Assembly (NCBI RefSeq): GCF_001439735.1
Contig: NZ_JYLN01000001.1
Span: 186,001 to 250,000, forward strand
Source: Pseudomonas paralactis
GTDB taxonomy: Bacteria; Pseudomonadota; Gammaproteobacteria; Pseudomonadales; Pseudomonadaceae
DNA length: 64,000 nt
Direction of reading: 5' to 3'
The notes beneath the pieces are model-generated. The model had not been told where the DNA came from, searched no databases, and saw nothing but the letters and a program-made list of their open reading frames with translations. Each line of letters begins with the position of its first letter. Position 1 is the first letter of the stretch. Both the position numbers and the translations under genes were made by a program. Shown one piece after another: positions 35,209-43,096 of the stretch.

Positions 35209-37335
35209 TTATTGGCCGGGTCGCAACAACTGCATCTGCTGGCGATAGTCATCCGTCACCTGCCGTGCCTGGCTGCTGCTGGTAATCACCCTCGGCGTGA
35301 TCAATACAATCAACTCCGTACGGTCCCTGGACTTGCCAGTGTTGCCAAACAGCCACCGCAACCCCGGTATCTTCGCCAGGTAAGGCACGGCACTGACGCT
35401 CTCGGCATTGTCTTGCTTGATCAACCCGCCGAGCAACACCGTCTGCCCACTCTGCACCGCCACCTGGGTCGATACCGAACGCGTGGAAATGCGCGGGTTC
35501 ACCGGCGTCTCACTGCTGCCCGCCGGGTTCTGGGCATCACTGACCTGCTGCTGGATATCCATGTACACCAGCCCGCCCGGATTGATGCGCGGCACCACAT
35601 CCAGGATCACCCCGGTCTGTACATATTCGACACTGCTCAAGGTGGTGTCGGCGTCACCGGTGTTGACGGTGGTCTGGCTGATGGGAATGTTATCCCCCAC
35701 CTGGATCTGCGCCGGCTGGTTATTCATCACCACCAGCGACGGCGCCGACAGCACCTGGGTACGGCCGTTGGTTTCCAGGGCGTGCAAGGCCACTTGCAGG
35801 TTGGAGCTGACAAAGGAGTAGAACAACGAATCCGCCGCCCCCAGCCCCGCCCCGCCACCGCCCAGGGCGCCATGGCTGCCGGAGGCGTTGGCCACCGTGG
35901 TGCTGGTGGAATTGCCGGCCAGGCGGCCGAGGTACCATTGCACGCCCAGGTCCAGTTCACCGGTGAGCTTGACCTCCAGGATGCGGGTCTCGATCTGCAC
36001 TTGCAGCGGTGGGTTATCCAAGCGTTTGATCGCCGCTTCGATCTCTTTCCATTGCGCCGGGCGAGTGCGTACCAGCAGTTGGTTGCTGCTCTTTTGCGCG
36101 GTGATGCGGGTGCCGGCTTCGAGATCGCTGGTGGCGGGCGTCTGGGTGTTGTCGGCGGGTTCGGATTCGGCTTCGTCGGGGGCTGGCGCTGGGACATTGG
36201 CCTGCAACCCTGCGCTGGTAGACGAGGACAAGGTGGTGGTACGCAACCCTGGCGCGACCTTGGCCGGTGCGTCGTCCTTGATCGCGCCATTGCCGTAGAT
36301 CTGCCGCAGGTATTTGGCCAGGTCGGCGGCCTTCATATTGCGCACGTCGTACACATACATCTGCGGCTCATTGCCGCCGCCTTCGTCGATGGTGCGGATC
36401 CAGTCACCCACCTCGCTGAGGTACTCGGGCTGAGACGAAATCGCGACTACCGAGTTGGTGCGCTCGACCGGCAAAAACCGCAACATGCCCGCCAGGGGGG
36501 TGCCGCTGTCGGCGCCGAACATGGCTTGCAGCTCGGGCATCAGTTCGGCTACCGAGGCGCGTTGCAGGCCGAAGACCGCCACCGACATGCCCTTGAGCCA
36601 GTCCACATCGAAGGTGTCGATGGTGTCCTGGTAGTTGGCCAGCTCTTCTGCGGTGCCGGCCAGGCTCAGTACATTGCGCGCCGGGTCGACCAGCAGAAAC
36701 GCGTTCTCTCGGGCGAAAGGCTTGAGCAGTTTCTGCATCTCGGTGGCCGAGATGTAGCGCAGCGGGAAGAGTCGCGCCGAGAGGCCGCTGGAGGGCTGCG
36801 CCACGCGTATCTGCGGCACCAGCTTGCCCGCTACCGCCTGGCTGGCCGGTAGGATCACGTAGCGGTTGCCCTGCTTGATCATGGCGTTGTCGGTCCAGGA
36901 CAGCAGGGTTTCGAGAATCGACAGGGCCTGCTGCTTGTCCACCGGCTTGGAGGTGGAGAAGCTGACATTGCCCTTCACGCCCTCGGCGATGCTGTAGTTC
37001 TCGTGCAGCAGGTCGCCCATCACGCTGTTGATCACCGCTTCGATGGGCTGGCCCTGAAAGTTGAAGACAATGTCGCCGCCCTCCTCACCGGATTTCACCG
37101 GCGCGTCAGGTTTACGTACGAACGTCTGATTGCCACGAATCAACTGGCGCTGCGGTGGCGACTTCGCCGCGGGCAAAGGGCTTTGCATCGCAGGCTCCTC
37201 ATTGAGCGGGCGTTGCGAACCGGTGCCTTGCAGCGCCTCGTTCAGCAGCTGGTCGTCCGGATCAAGGCGGTCGGGTAAGGATCCACAGCCGCCCAGAGAA
37301 ACGGCAGTGGCCAGGCAAAACAGCGAAGTGCGCAT
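35209..37335 (-). CDS. gspD: Type II secretion outer membrane secretin GspD (lipoprotein, Hxc-like)
   Basis: 708 residues. The N terminus MRTSLFCLATAVSLGGC carries a lipobox with Cys17 followed by Gly-Ser, so the protein is a lipoprotein, as is HxcQ of P. aeruginosa, which needs no pilotin. N0-N3 domains follow (FNFQGQPIEAVINSVMGDLL, YVYDVRNMKAADLAKYLRQI), then the secretin domain (VQIETRILEVKLTGELDLGV, GGLIKQDNAESVSAVPYLAKIPGLRWLFG in pieces, ELIVLITPRVI). Last gene of the operon; starts 5 bases after gspC. Forms the outer membrane pore. Confidence 0.95.
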   Translation of the reverse strand: MRTSLFCLATAVSLGGCGSLPDRLDPDDQLLNEALQGTGSQRPLNEEPAMQSPLPAAKSPPQRQLIRGNQTFVRKPDAPVKSGEEGGDIVFNFQGQPIEAVINSVMGDLLHENYSIAEGVKGNVSFSTSKPVDKQQALSILETLLSWTDNAMIKQGNRYVILPASQAVAGKLVPQIRVAQPSSGLSARLFPLRYISATEMQKLLKPFARENAFLLVDPARNVLSLAGTAEELANYQDTIDTFDVDWLKGMSVAVFGLQRASVAELMPELQAMFGADSGTPLAGMLRFLPVERTNSVVAISSQPEYLSEVGDWIRTIDEGGGNEPQMYVYDVRNMKAADLAKYLRQIYGNGAIKDDAPAKVAPGLRTTTLSSSTSAGLQANVPAPAPDEAESEPADNTQTPATSDLEAGTRITAQKSSNQLLVRTRPAQWKEIEAAIKRLDNPPLQVQIETRILEVKLTGELDLGVQWYLGRLAGNSTSTTVANASGSHGALGGGGAGLGAADSLFYSFVSSNLQVALHALETNGRTQVLSAPSLVVMNNQPAQIQVGDNIPISQTTVNTGDADTTLSSVEYVQTGVILDVVPRINPGGLVYMDIQQQVSDAQNPAGSSETPVNPRISTRSVSTQVAVQSGQTVLLGGLIKQDNAESVSAVPYLAKIPGLRWLFGNTGKSRDRTELIVLITPRVITSSSQARQVTDDYRQQMQLLRPGQ

Positions 37336-37340
37336 ATCGA

Positions 37341-37841
37341 TCAAGGGAGGGGCTCGCGGGGATGGGAAATCAGGGGTAACCGCTTGCCATAGAGGCTCAG
37401 GGTCTGGGTGCGCCCGTTGAGGGCGAAACGGGCGTATTGCGGGGTCAGGTGTTCCAGGCGCCAGCCGTTGGGCAGCGTCTGGCCCAGGCGCACCGTCAGG
37501 GGTGGGCCGCCAGCGTGTTTGAGCATGGCCATTTGCAGGTTGCCGGTGATCATGATGCCGCTGAGGGTCAGGTTGGCCAGGCTCGCCACCCGGGTCTTGC
37601 CGACCACGCTGTCCGGGCGTCGATCGGGACTGAACAGCGGCGTCTGCCAGGTGCTGGCGAGTGCTTGCAACGCTGGCACCGGTGCGGCCTGCACAGTGAC
37701 GGCAGGCTGCGACGTCACAGGCGCTTGCGGCAACCATCGTGGCTGATCACCGATGCTGCTGAGGATCACCGCCATCAGCACGCCCAATAGCCCGGCCAAG
37801 CCGAGCAAGCCCCACTCCAGGGGGCGCAGTGCACCGATCAT
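37341..37841 (-). CDS. gspC: Type II secretion inner membrane clamp protein GspC-like
   Basis: 166 residues: short cytoplasmic start, one membrane helix (WGLLGLAGLLGVLMAVILSS), a linker and the HR domain (TPLFSPDRRPDSV, LSGIMITGNLQMAML, RLGQTLPNGWRLEHLTP). No PDZ domain follows, so it is shorter than XcpP and resembles HxcP or GspN. It links the secretin to the inner platform. Overlaps gspM by four bases. Confidence 0.85.
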   Translation of the reverse strand: MIGALRPLEWGLLGLAGLLGVLMAVILSSIGDQPRWLPQAPVTSQPAVTVQAAPVPALQALASTWQTPLFSPDRRPDSVVGKTRVASLANLTLSGIMITGNLQMAMLKHAGGPPLTVRLGQTLPNGWRLEHLTPQYARFALNGRTQTLSLYGKRLPLISHPREPLP

Positions 37842-38440
37842 GGCGCCACCCGCGCCGGTTGCAGGTAGCCACGCACCAGCAGTTGGACCGCCAGCTTGCC
37901 CGCACCACCTGTGGCCGGTGCCTGTTTGCTGCGGCGGATGCGCAACTCATCAACAAACAGAAACGGCGGCTGGTATTCCAGCGCGTGCAAGATTGCGGTC
38001 AGCGGTTCGATGGCGCAGTTGAGCGTGAGGCTGACCTTGACCTGCCGATAGGGCTCGCTGTCGTCCTGTTCGGTGGTGATGGGCTTGCGCTGGGTGAGGG
38101 TACAGCCGCCGCCAAGGTTGGCGTGGCTGTTGATCAGGTCGGCCAGGCGCTGCATCAGGTCGGCGGCGACCACATCGGGGTCATCGCCTGGCAACAGGCT
38201 GGCGCTGCTGGCCGGGTCTTGCCGCGCCTGCTCAAGCTGCTCGCGCAATGCATCGCCCTGGCGCAACACGCTGGCGTAGCGTTGCTGCTGTTCACGCAGC
38301 TGTTGGGCCTGTTCGCCCATGGTGCGCAGCGGGCCGGCGAACCAGCTGTCGATCAACAGCCAGTAGGCCGCGCCGAGCACCACAGCCAGGAGCAACAAGG
38401 CTGCGCCGCGACGTTCACGGGGCGTCAGGGGTCGGTGCAT
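37838..38440 (-). CDS. gspM: Type II secretion protein GspM
   Basis: 200 residues. N-terminal membrane helix (RRGAALLLLAVVLGAAYWLL), coiled coil (QAQQLREQQQRYASVL) and a PilO-like periplasmic ferredoxin fold (LADLINSHANLGGGCTL, AILHALEYQPPFLFVDEL). Partner of GspL in the inner membrane platform. Start overlaps the gspL stop by 26 bases. Confidence 0.85.
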   Translation of the reverse strand: MHRPLTPRERRGAALLLLAVVLGAAYWLLIDSWFAGPLRTMGEQAQQLREQQQRYASVLRQGDALREQLEQARQDPASSASLLPGDDPDVVAADLMQRLADLINSHANLGGGCTLTQRKPITTEQDDSEPYRQVKVSLTLNCAIEPLTAILHALEYQPPFLFVDELRIRRSKQAPATGGAGKLAVQLLVRGYLQPARVAP

Positions 38441-39407
38441 CGGCGGCCTCCGGGCGTAAATGGGCGCGCAGGGCAAACTGGTCCTTGCCGGTGCGCGCAT
38501 CGGGTTGAATGACCCCTTCGAATTGGGCATTGTCCAATCGTCGGCAGCCTTTGATGCGAGTAATCAGGCCGCTGGCCTTGGCGCTTTGGCCAGAGAACGT
38601 CACCTCAGTGCCCTTGACGTCCAATTGGTCGAGCCAGGTGTCGGCGGGCAGGCAGGTGGTCAAGTCATTGAGCAGCGCAGCCAGGGGCGGTTGCGCGAGT
38701 TTGCGCTGGGTCAGGTACTGCGCCGCGCCGCGGGTATTGAGCAGTTGCTGGCGCAGGGCGTGCACCTGGGCGACCTGGGCTTTTTGCTCCTGCACGGTGG
38801 TGTGCATGGCGTCGAGTACGCGCTGGCGGTCGTTGAGCCACAGCAACATGGCGGCGATCAGCAAAGCGCCGCATAGCCATGGCAGGCTGCGCTGCAAATC
38901 CTTGCCGGTGCGGCGTTGGCGCGGGCGTAAGGGTGCCGGCAGCAGGTCAACGCCCAGGCCCGCCACATCGACGCGATGGGGGTGCAGCCCGAGGGCAGCG
39001 CAGTCGCTGAGAATCCGATCCAGACGCTCGCGCAGGATCGCCACCAGCGTGACCTCAAGATGGGTGGATGTGCGTTGCTCCTGCCGCGCCACGAAGTACA
39101 ACTGCTCTGCATCGAACGGGGTGTAGCGGTCCAGTTCATAGCCGACCACCACCGTGAGGTTGCGCGCGGCAGCCAGGGGCAATTGCAAGCGTTGCTGCAG
39201 CACCACATCAGGGCCGAGCATCAGCACCTGGCGGGCGTTGCCGGGGACAACCGGCGCCGTCAACGGCCAGTGATGCACCTGTTCAGGCGCCTCTTGCAGG
39301 GCCAGCCAGCTCGGCACACAGCCGCGCAGCTCCGTGAGCCACAGGCGCCAGCCTTGTTGCAACAGACTGCCGCGCCACTGGCGGGCGATAGGTTCGAGTC
39401 GATTCAT
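38415..39407 (-). CDS. gspL: Type II secretion protein GspL
   Basis: 330 residues. Cytoplasmic actin-like part up to about residue 170 (LTVVVGYELDRYTPFDAEQL), membrane helix (LPWLCGALLIAAMLLWL), then a PilN-type periplasmic part (LTTCLPADTWLDQLDVKGTE, VTFSGQSAKASGLI). It contacts the ATPase GspE and GspM. Four-base overlap with gspK. Confidence 0.88.
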   Translation of the reverse strand: MNRLEPIARQWRGSLLQQGWRLWLTELRGCVPSWLALQEAPEQVHHWPLTAPVVPGNARQVLMLGPDVVLQQRLQLPLAAARNLTVVVGYELDRYTPFDAEQLYFVARQEQRTSTHLEVTLVAILRERLDRILSDCAALGLHPHRVDVAGLGVDLLPAPLRPRQRRTGKDLQRSLPWLCGALLIAAMLLWLNDRQRVLDAMHTTVQEQKAQVAQVHALRQQLLNTRGAAQYLTQRKLAQPPLAALLNDLTTCLPADTWLDQLDVKGTEVTFSGQSAKASGLITRIKGCRRLDNAQFEGVIQPDARTGKDQFALRAHLRPEAADAPTPDAP

Positions 39408-40105
39408 TCTTGCCACCGCACCACCCGATAGGGCTGTGCACGGTCCTCCGCTGGGCTTAATAAGACGGTGAGTTGCAGGCGTGCCTGATAGCCGCCGGGG
39501 CGCTCGGCGCGGCTGTCGATTTCCAGCACCCGGCCGGGGTCGGCACCCTCGGCGTTTTGGCGTGGCAGGTTTAACGCCTTGCGCATCAAGGGGCTGGCAA
39601 ATGCCGGATCGGGTCGATCCAGGTCGCTCCACAAGGTGATTTCCGGCAGCAATTGGCTGTACAGCGCCTGAGTCATACCGGGCAGCTGCCGCACTTCTTC
39701 CAGCACCCGAAACGGCGCCAGGCCCTGATGGCGACGAGCCTCAAGCGCCTGCACCAGTTGCCGGGCCTGGGCCGGATCAGCGCCGCAAGCCAGGGCCAGG
39801 TGCAGCCAGTCTTCGGGGTCGGCGTTAACCAGGTACAGCTTGCCGCGCTCACTGCGCAGGCGCACCTGCAGGCCGGCGTCGTCGAAGATCAGCGTGATGA
39901 CACGCCCGTCCGCCACCCAGTGCCGATCAGCCATGACCTGGGCAATACCGGCTTCGGCGGCCAGGAGCGTCTGGGTGTGCTGGCGATACCACAGGGCCTG
40001 GCGACTTTGCAGTTGCACCCAGCCAGCCAAGCCGCCGAGCAACAGGCTAAGCAAGGCCAGTGCCCACAGCACCAGCAACAGCGCCGCTCCGCGTTGGCGC
40101 TTCAC
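39404..40105 (-). CDS. gspK: Type II secretion minor pseudopilin GspK
   Basis: 233 residues, shorter than the usual 300-330. GAALLLVLWALALLSLLLGG is the pseudopilin helix (no FTLLE, as is normal for GspK, which has a different +5). SAM-like domain segments: LYLVNADPEDWLHLALACGA and LAPFRVLEEVRQLPGM. It caps the pseudopilus tip with GspI and GspJ. Missing length lies in the middle domain. Confidence 0.88.
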   Translation of the reverse strand: MKRQRGAALLLVLWALALLSLLLGGLAGWVQLQSRQALWYRQHTQTLLAAEAGIAQVMADRHWVADGRVITLIFDDAGLQVRLRSERGKLYLVNADPEDWLHLALACGADPAQARQLVQALEARRHQGLAPFRVLEEVRQLPGMTQALYSQLLPEITLWSDLDRPDPAFASPLMRKALNLPRQNAEGADPGRVLEIDSRAERPGGYQARLQLTVLLSPAEDRAQPYRVVRWQE

Positions 40106-40710
40106 TGGTCACTGCTCGCGCTGCCGAGGTTCAGGCGCAGGGCAATCACTTGGGTCAGCCACGGCACCGGCCCGTTGACGCTGGCGTTGATGCGTACTGC
40201 GGCGGGCAAGCGCCTGGGCCAGGGCCATGCGCTCAACCAGCCGGTGGGCTGGCCCAAGGGTGATACACCGCGATAACTCAATTGCAGCGCCTGGACGTCA
40301 TGCAGCAACACCTGCGGTTCAGCGAGCTGGGCGTTGGCAGCTGACTCGGATTGCGAAAATGTCACCTGAACATCCTGCTTTACCCGTTGCAAAGTAAAGC
40401 GCTGGATGCCACCGCCGAGCACCCCGGGCAAGGTCGCCACAAACTGCACGCGTTCAGCCGTGCCGATAAAAAAACCCTCGGCCTGGCTGTCGTCTTCAGT
40501 GATGTCCAGGGGCAACGCCTCACTGATCGCGGTGCGTAAAAACTGTTGAGCGGTGCGCATTTCATCCAGGTTGGCGGTGTAACCCTGGGCTTTGGCCACC
40601 GCACGATTGGCACCCAGCAAAGCAGCGCTAACCAGCAACAACAACATCGAAAGCAAGCTGAGCACCACGAGGATTTCCAGCAAGGTGAAGCCCTGCTCGC
40701 GGCGCTTCAC
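40102..40710 (-). CDS. gspJ: Type II secretion minor pseudopilin GspJ
   Basis: 202 residues from GTG 40710. Prepilin signal REQGFTLLEILVVLSLLSML, cleaved after Gly; then DEMRTAQQFLRTAISEALP and FVATLPGVLGGGIQRFTLQR. GTG is chosen because it overlaps the gspI stop (GTGA) with GAAGG upstream. Forms the tip complex. Confidence 0.88.
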   Translation of the reverse strand: MKRREQGFTLLEILVVLSLLSMLLLLVSAALLGANRAVAKAQGYTANLDEMRTAQQFLRTAISEALPLDITEDDSQAEGFFIGTAERVQFVATLPGVLGGGIQRFTLQRVKQDVQVTFSQSESAANAQLAEPQVLLHDVQALQLSYRGVSPLGQPTGWLSAWPWPRRLPAAVRINASVNGPVPWLTQVIALRLNLGSASSDQ

Positions 40711-41039
40711 AGGCGGGCCTTCAAGGTGCTGAAGCGGGCCTGATGCGCGCCTTCCCGCAGGCTCAGGTCCAGACGAAACAGATGGGGCTGTTGCCGGGTG
40801 CTGGTCAATTGCCAATGGATACCATCGAGTTCGCCCTGCCAGGTGCCTTCGCTCAATGGGCCGGCGGCTTCCTGGTCCAGCAGCGTGAGCGCCGCCTGGG
40901 TCAGCCGGTCACTGTGGGCGACCTGGGCCAGCGAGCGCGCACTCTGGCCAAAGGCAACCAGCAACACACTGCTGCACACCGCCATCAACGTCAGGGCGGC
41001 GAGCATTTCCAGCAGGGTAAAACCGGCCTGATGCTTCAT
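40707..41039 (-). CDS. gspI: Type II secretion minor pseudopilin GspI
   Basis: 110 residues. HQAGFTLLEMLAALTLMAVC prepilin signal, short globular part ending RFSTLKARL. Together with GspJ and GspK it nucleates the pseudopilus. Overlaps gspH and gspJ by four bases each. Confidence 0.88.
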   Translation of the reverse strand: MKHQAGFTLLEMLAALTLMAVCSSVLLVAFGQSARSLAQVAHSDRLTQAALTLLDQEAAGPLSEGTWQGELDGIHWQLTSTRQQPHLFRLDLSLREGAHQARFSTLKARL

Positions 41040-41461
41040 GGCAGCGCCCTGGACTGCACGCTACCGGTGAGCCAGCCGATGTCGATACGCCAACGCCGGG
41101 CGCCGCTGGCCAGCAGCAGGTTGCCGCCGGTGGAACTGCCATCGGGGTAGAACACCACGGCGGCGCCCGTCTGCTCGGCACTGTGCAGCGTCACCTGCAA
41201 CGGTGCCTGCCAGTGTTGCGGCGCGCGCCCCGGGGCGCGAAATGTCAGGCGTTGCAGGTCGAATTCGGTACGCGCCGCCTGGCCGCTGACGATCGCACCC
41301 GCCCGCGTGGCGCGCAGTGCCTCGACCATCTGCCCCACCACGCGCCGCTCCTGGGCCACTTGCAGCCCCTGGCGCACACCCAGCCCCAACAACGCGGCCG
41401 CAATGCCGATCAATACAATGACCACCAGCATTTCCAGCAAGGTAAAGCCGCGCTGGCTCAT
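41036..41461 (-). CDS. gspH: Type II secretion minor pseudopilin GspH
   Basis: 141 residues. SQRGFTLLEMLVVIVLIGIA prepilin signal, then EALRATRAGAIVSGQAARTE and VVFYPDGSSTGGNLLLASG, the GspH/FimT-type beta sheet. Connects the major pseudopilin to the tip. Starts 7 bases after gspG. Confidence 0.9.
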   Translation of the reverse strand: MSQRGFTLLEMLVVIVLIGIAAALLGLGVRQGLQVAQERRVVGQMVEALRATRAGAIVSGQAARTEFDLQRLTFRAPGRAPQHWQAPLQVTLHSAEQTGAAVVFYPDGSSTGGNLLLASGARRWRIDIGWLTGSVQSRALP

Positions 41462-41468
41462 GGGCGGG

Positions 41469-41879
41469 TTATTCCCAGTTACCCAGGTCGGCACTGTAGC
41501 CCTCGCCGCCCGGTTGACCGTCCTGGCCGTAGAAGATCAGGTCGAAGGCGCCGTGCTGGCCGGGGAAGCGATAACCGAACCCGTGGCCGAACGGGTCTTT
41601 CAACTCCGAAGGCTTGGCATAGGGGCCCGCCCGGCTGGCCGCATTGGCGGGCTTTTCAAGCAACTGTTTCAGGGTGTTGGGCGGCGCTCCCACATCCAGG
41701 GCGTAGCTGTCGATCTTCATACTCAAGCTCGCCAACTGCGCCTTGCCCGCGCCGTATTTGCCCTTGTCCACATTGCCGCCGACCTGGCGCACCACAATGG
41801 TTGCGACAATGCCCAGCAGCACGATTACCGCGAGCATTTCCAGCAGGGTAAAGCCGTTTTGGCGGTGCCTGGTTCTCAT
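41469..41879 (-). CDS. gspG: Type II secretion major pseudopilin GspG
   Basis: 136 residues. RQNGFTLLEMLAVIVLLGIV prepilin signal (cleaved after Gly), KYGAGKAQLASLSMKIDSYA, AKPSELKDPFGHGFGYRFPG and DGQPGGEGYSADLGNWE, the calcium-binding end of major pseudopilins. Builds the pseudopilus that pushes substrates through the secretin. ATG 41879 follows GGAGTGGAATCA. No prepilin peptidase gene is in the window; PilD encoded elsewhere presumably serves. Confidence 0.95.
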   Translation of the reverse strand: MRTRHRQNGFTLLEMLAVIVLLGIVATIVVRQVGGNVDKGKYGAGKAQLASLSMKIDSYALDVGAPPNTLKQLLEKPANAASRAGPYAKPSELKDPFGHGFGYRFPGQHGAFDLIFYGQDGQPGGEGYSADLGNWE

Positions 41880-41899
41880 TGATTCCACTCCATGAAGGT

Positions 41900-43096
41900 T
41901 CATATATGGCTGGTAAGGCTCATCAGCGGCAGCATGATCGCGAGCATGATGATCGCCACCAGCACCGCCATGATCACGGTCAGGCTCGGCACCAGCGCAG
42001 CGAGCAGGCGGTCGATAGCACGCTTGGCCTCGACGTCGAAAATGTCGGCGACCTTGAGCAACATGCCCGGCAGTTCACCGGCGTGTTCGCCGACTTCGAT
42101 CATTTGCAGAGCCAGTTGCGGCAACAGCGGTTGGCTGCCAAACGCCTCCGCCAGGGTGCCGCCGCCTTTGACCTGTTGCGCCGCCGACGCCACTTGCGCC
42201 TGCAATGCATGGTTGCTGCAGACCTGCCGAGCGATCACCAGCGCGGGCAGCAATGCCACGCCATTGCTGAGCAAGGTGCCGAGGGTGCGGGTCAGGCGTG
42301 CGGCCTGCACCCGTTGCAGCAGCGGGCCGACCACACGGATGCCCAGCAGGCGGCGGTCGTAGCGTTCGCGGCGGCCGGGCTCGCGCAGGCGCGCCGTCAG
42401 GATCCCTGCACTGGTCGCCAACCCGGCCAACAGCACCAGGCCATAAGCCGACAAAAACTCCCCAAGCCCCAGGATCACTTGAGTGATCAGCGGAATCGGC
42501 ACGCCCAGGTCCTGAAAAATCGGCACAAATTGCGGCACCACATAGGCCAGCAACAGCGCCAGGGAACCCAGTACGCCCACCACCAGAAACGCCGGGTAGA
42601 TCAACGCGTTGATTACTTCGCCGCGCAGTCGCTGGCTGCGCTCCAGGTAGTCGCTGAGTTGGCGCAGGGTGTCTTCCAGCGCACCACCGGCTTCACCGGC
42701 GCGCACCATGCTCAGGTACAGCGGTGAAAACGTGTCGCCCTCTTGCTCAAGCGCCGCCGACAGCGGTTTGCCGGCCTTGACTTGGTCGCGGATACGCTCG
42801 ATCAAGGCCTGTACCTGAGGTTGGCCGGGTTGTTTGAGCAGCAGGTTCAACGAGCGTTCAAGGGGCTGACCGGCGCCGAGCAGCGTCGCCAGTTGCTGGG
42901 TGAAACTCACCAGCGCTGCGCCCTTCAACGGCCCGCGTACCCGACGTAGCGAGGCACTGCCCGCCGTTTCGATATGCAACAGCAACCAGCCACGCTGGTG
43001 CAAGACGGCGACAGCGGCAGCCTGGTCGGCAGCTTGCAGCGTACCGCTCTGAGCGGCGCCCTGGCTGTCCAGAGCACGGAACTTGAACAACCTCAC
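41900..43096 (-). CDS. gspF: Type II secretion inner membrane platform protein GspF
   Basis: 398 residues. Two T2SSF domains with three membrane helices: LATLLGAGQPLERSLNLLLK, YPAFLVVGVLGSLALLLAYV, and the C-terminal VIMAVLVAIIMLAIMLPLMS. Couples ATP hydrolysis by GspE to pseudopilus assembly. Four-base overlap with gspE. Confidence 0.94.
   Translation of the reverse strand: MRLFKFRALDSQGAAQSGTLQAADQAAAVAVLHQRGWLLLHIETAGSASLRRVRGPLKGAALVSFTQQLATLLGAGQPLERSLNLLLKQPGQPQVQALIERIRDQVKAGKPLSAALEQEGDTFSPLYLSMVRAGEAGGALEDTLRQLSDYLERSQRLRGEVINALIYPAFLVVGVLGSLALLLAYVVPQFVPIFQDLGVPIPLITQVILGLGEFLSAYGLVLLAGLATSAGILTARLREPGRRERYDRRLLGIRVVGPLLQRVQAARLTRTLGTLLSNGVALLPALVIARQVCSNHALQAQVASAAQQVKGGGTLAEAFGSQPLLPQLALQMIEVGEHAGELPGMLLKVADIFDVEAKRAIDRLLAALVPSLTVIMAVLVAIIMLAIMLPLMSLTSHI

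Noticed and set aside
35170..35215. Lone ATGTGGGAGAGGGCTTATTGG resembling a REP arm
   Set aside because: Only a single degenerate arm without partner and overlapping the end of gspD; too weak to annotate as an element.
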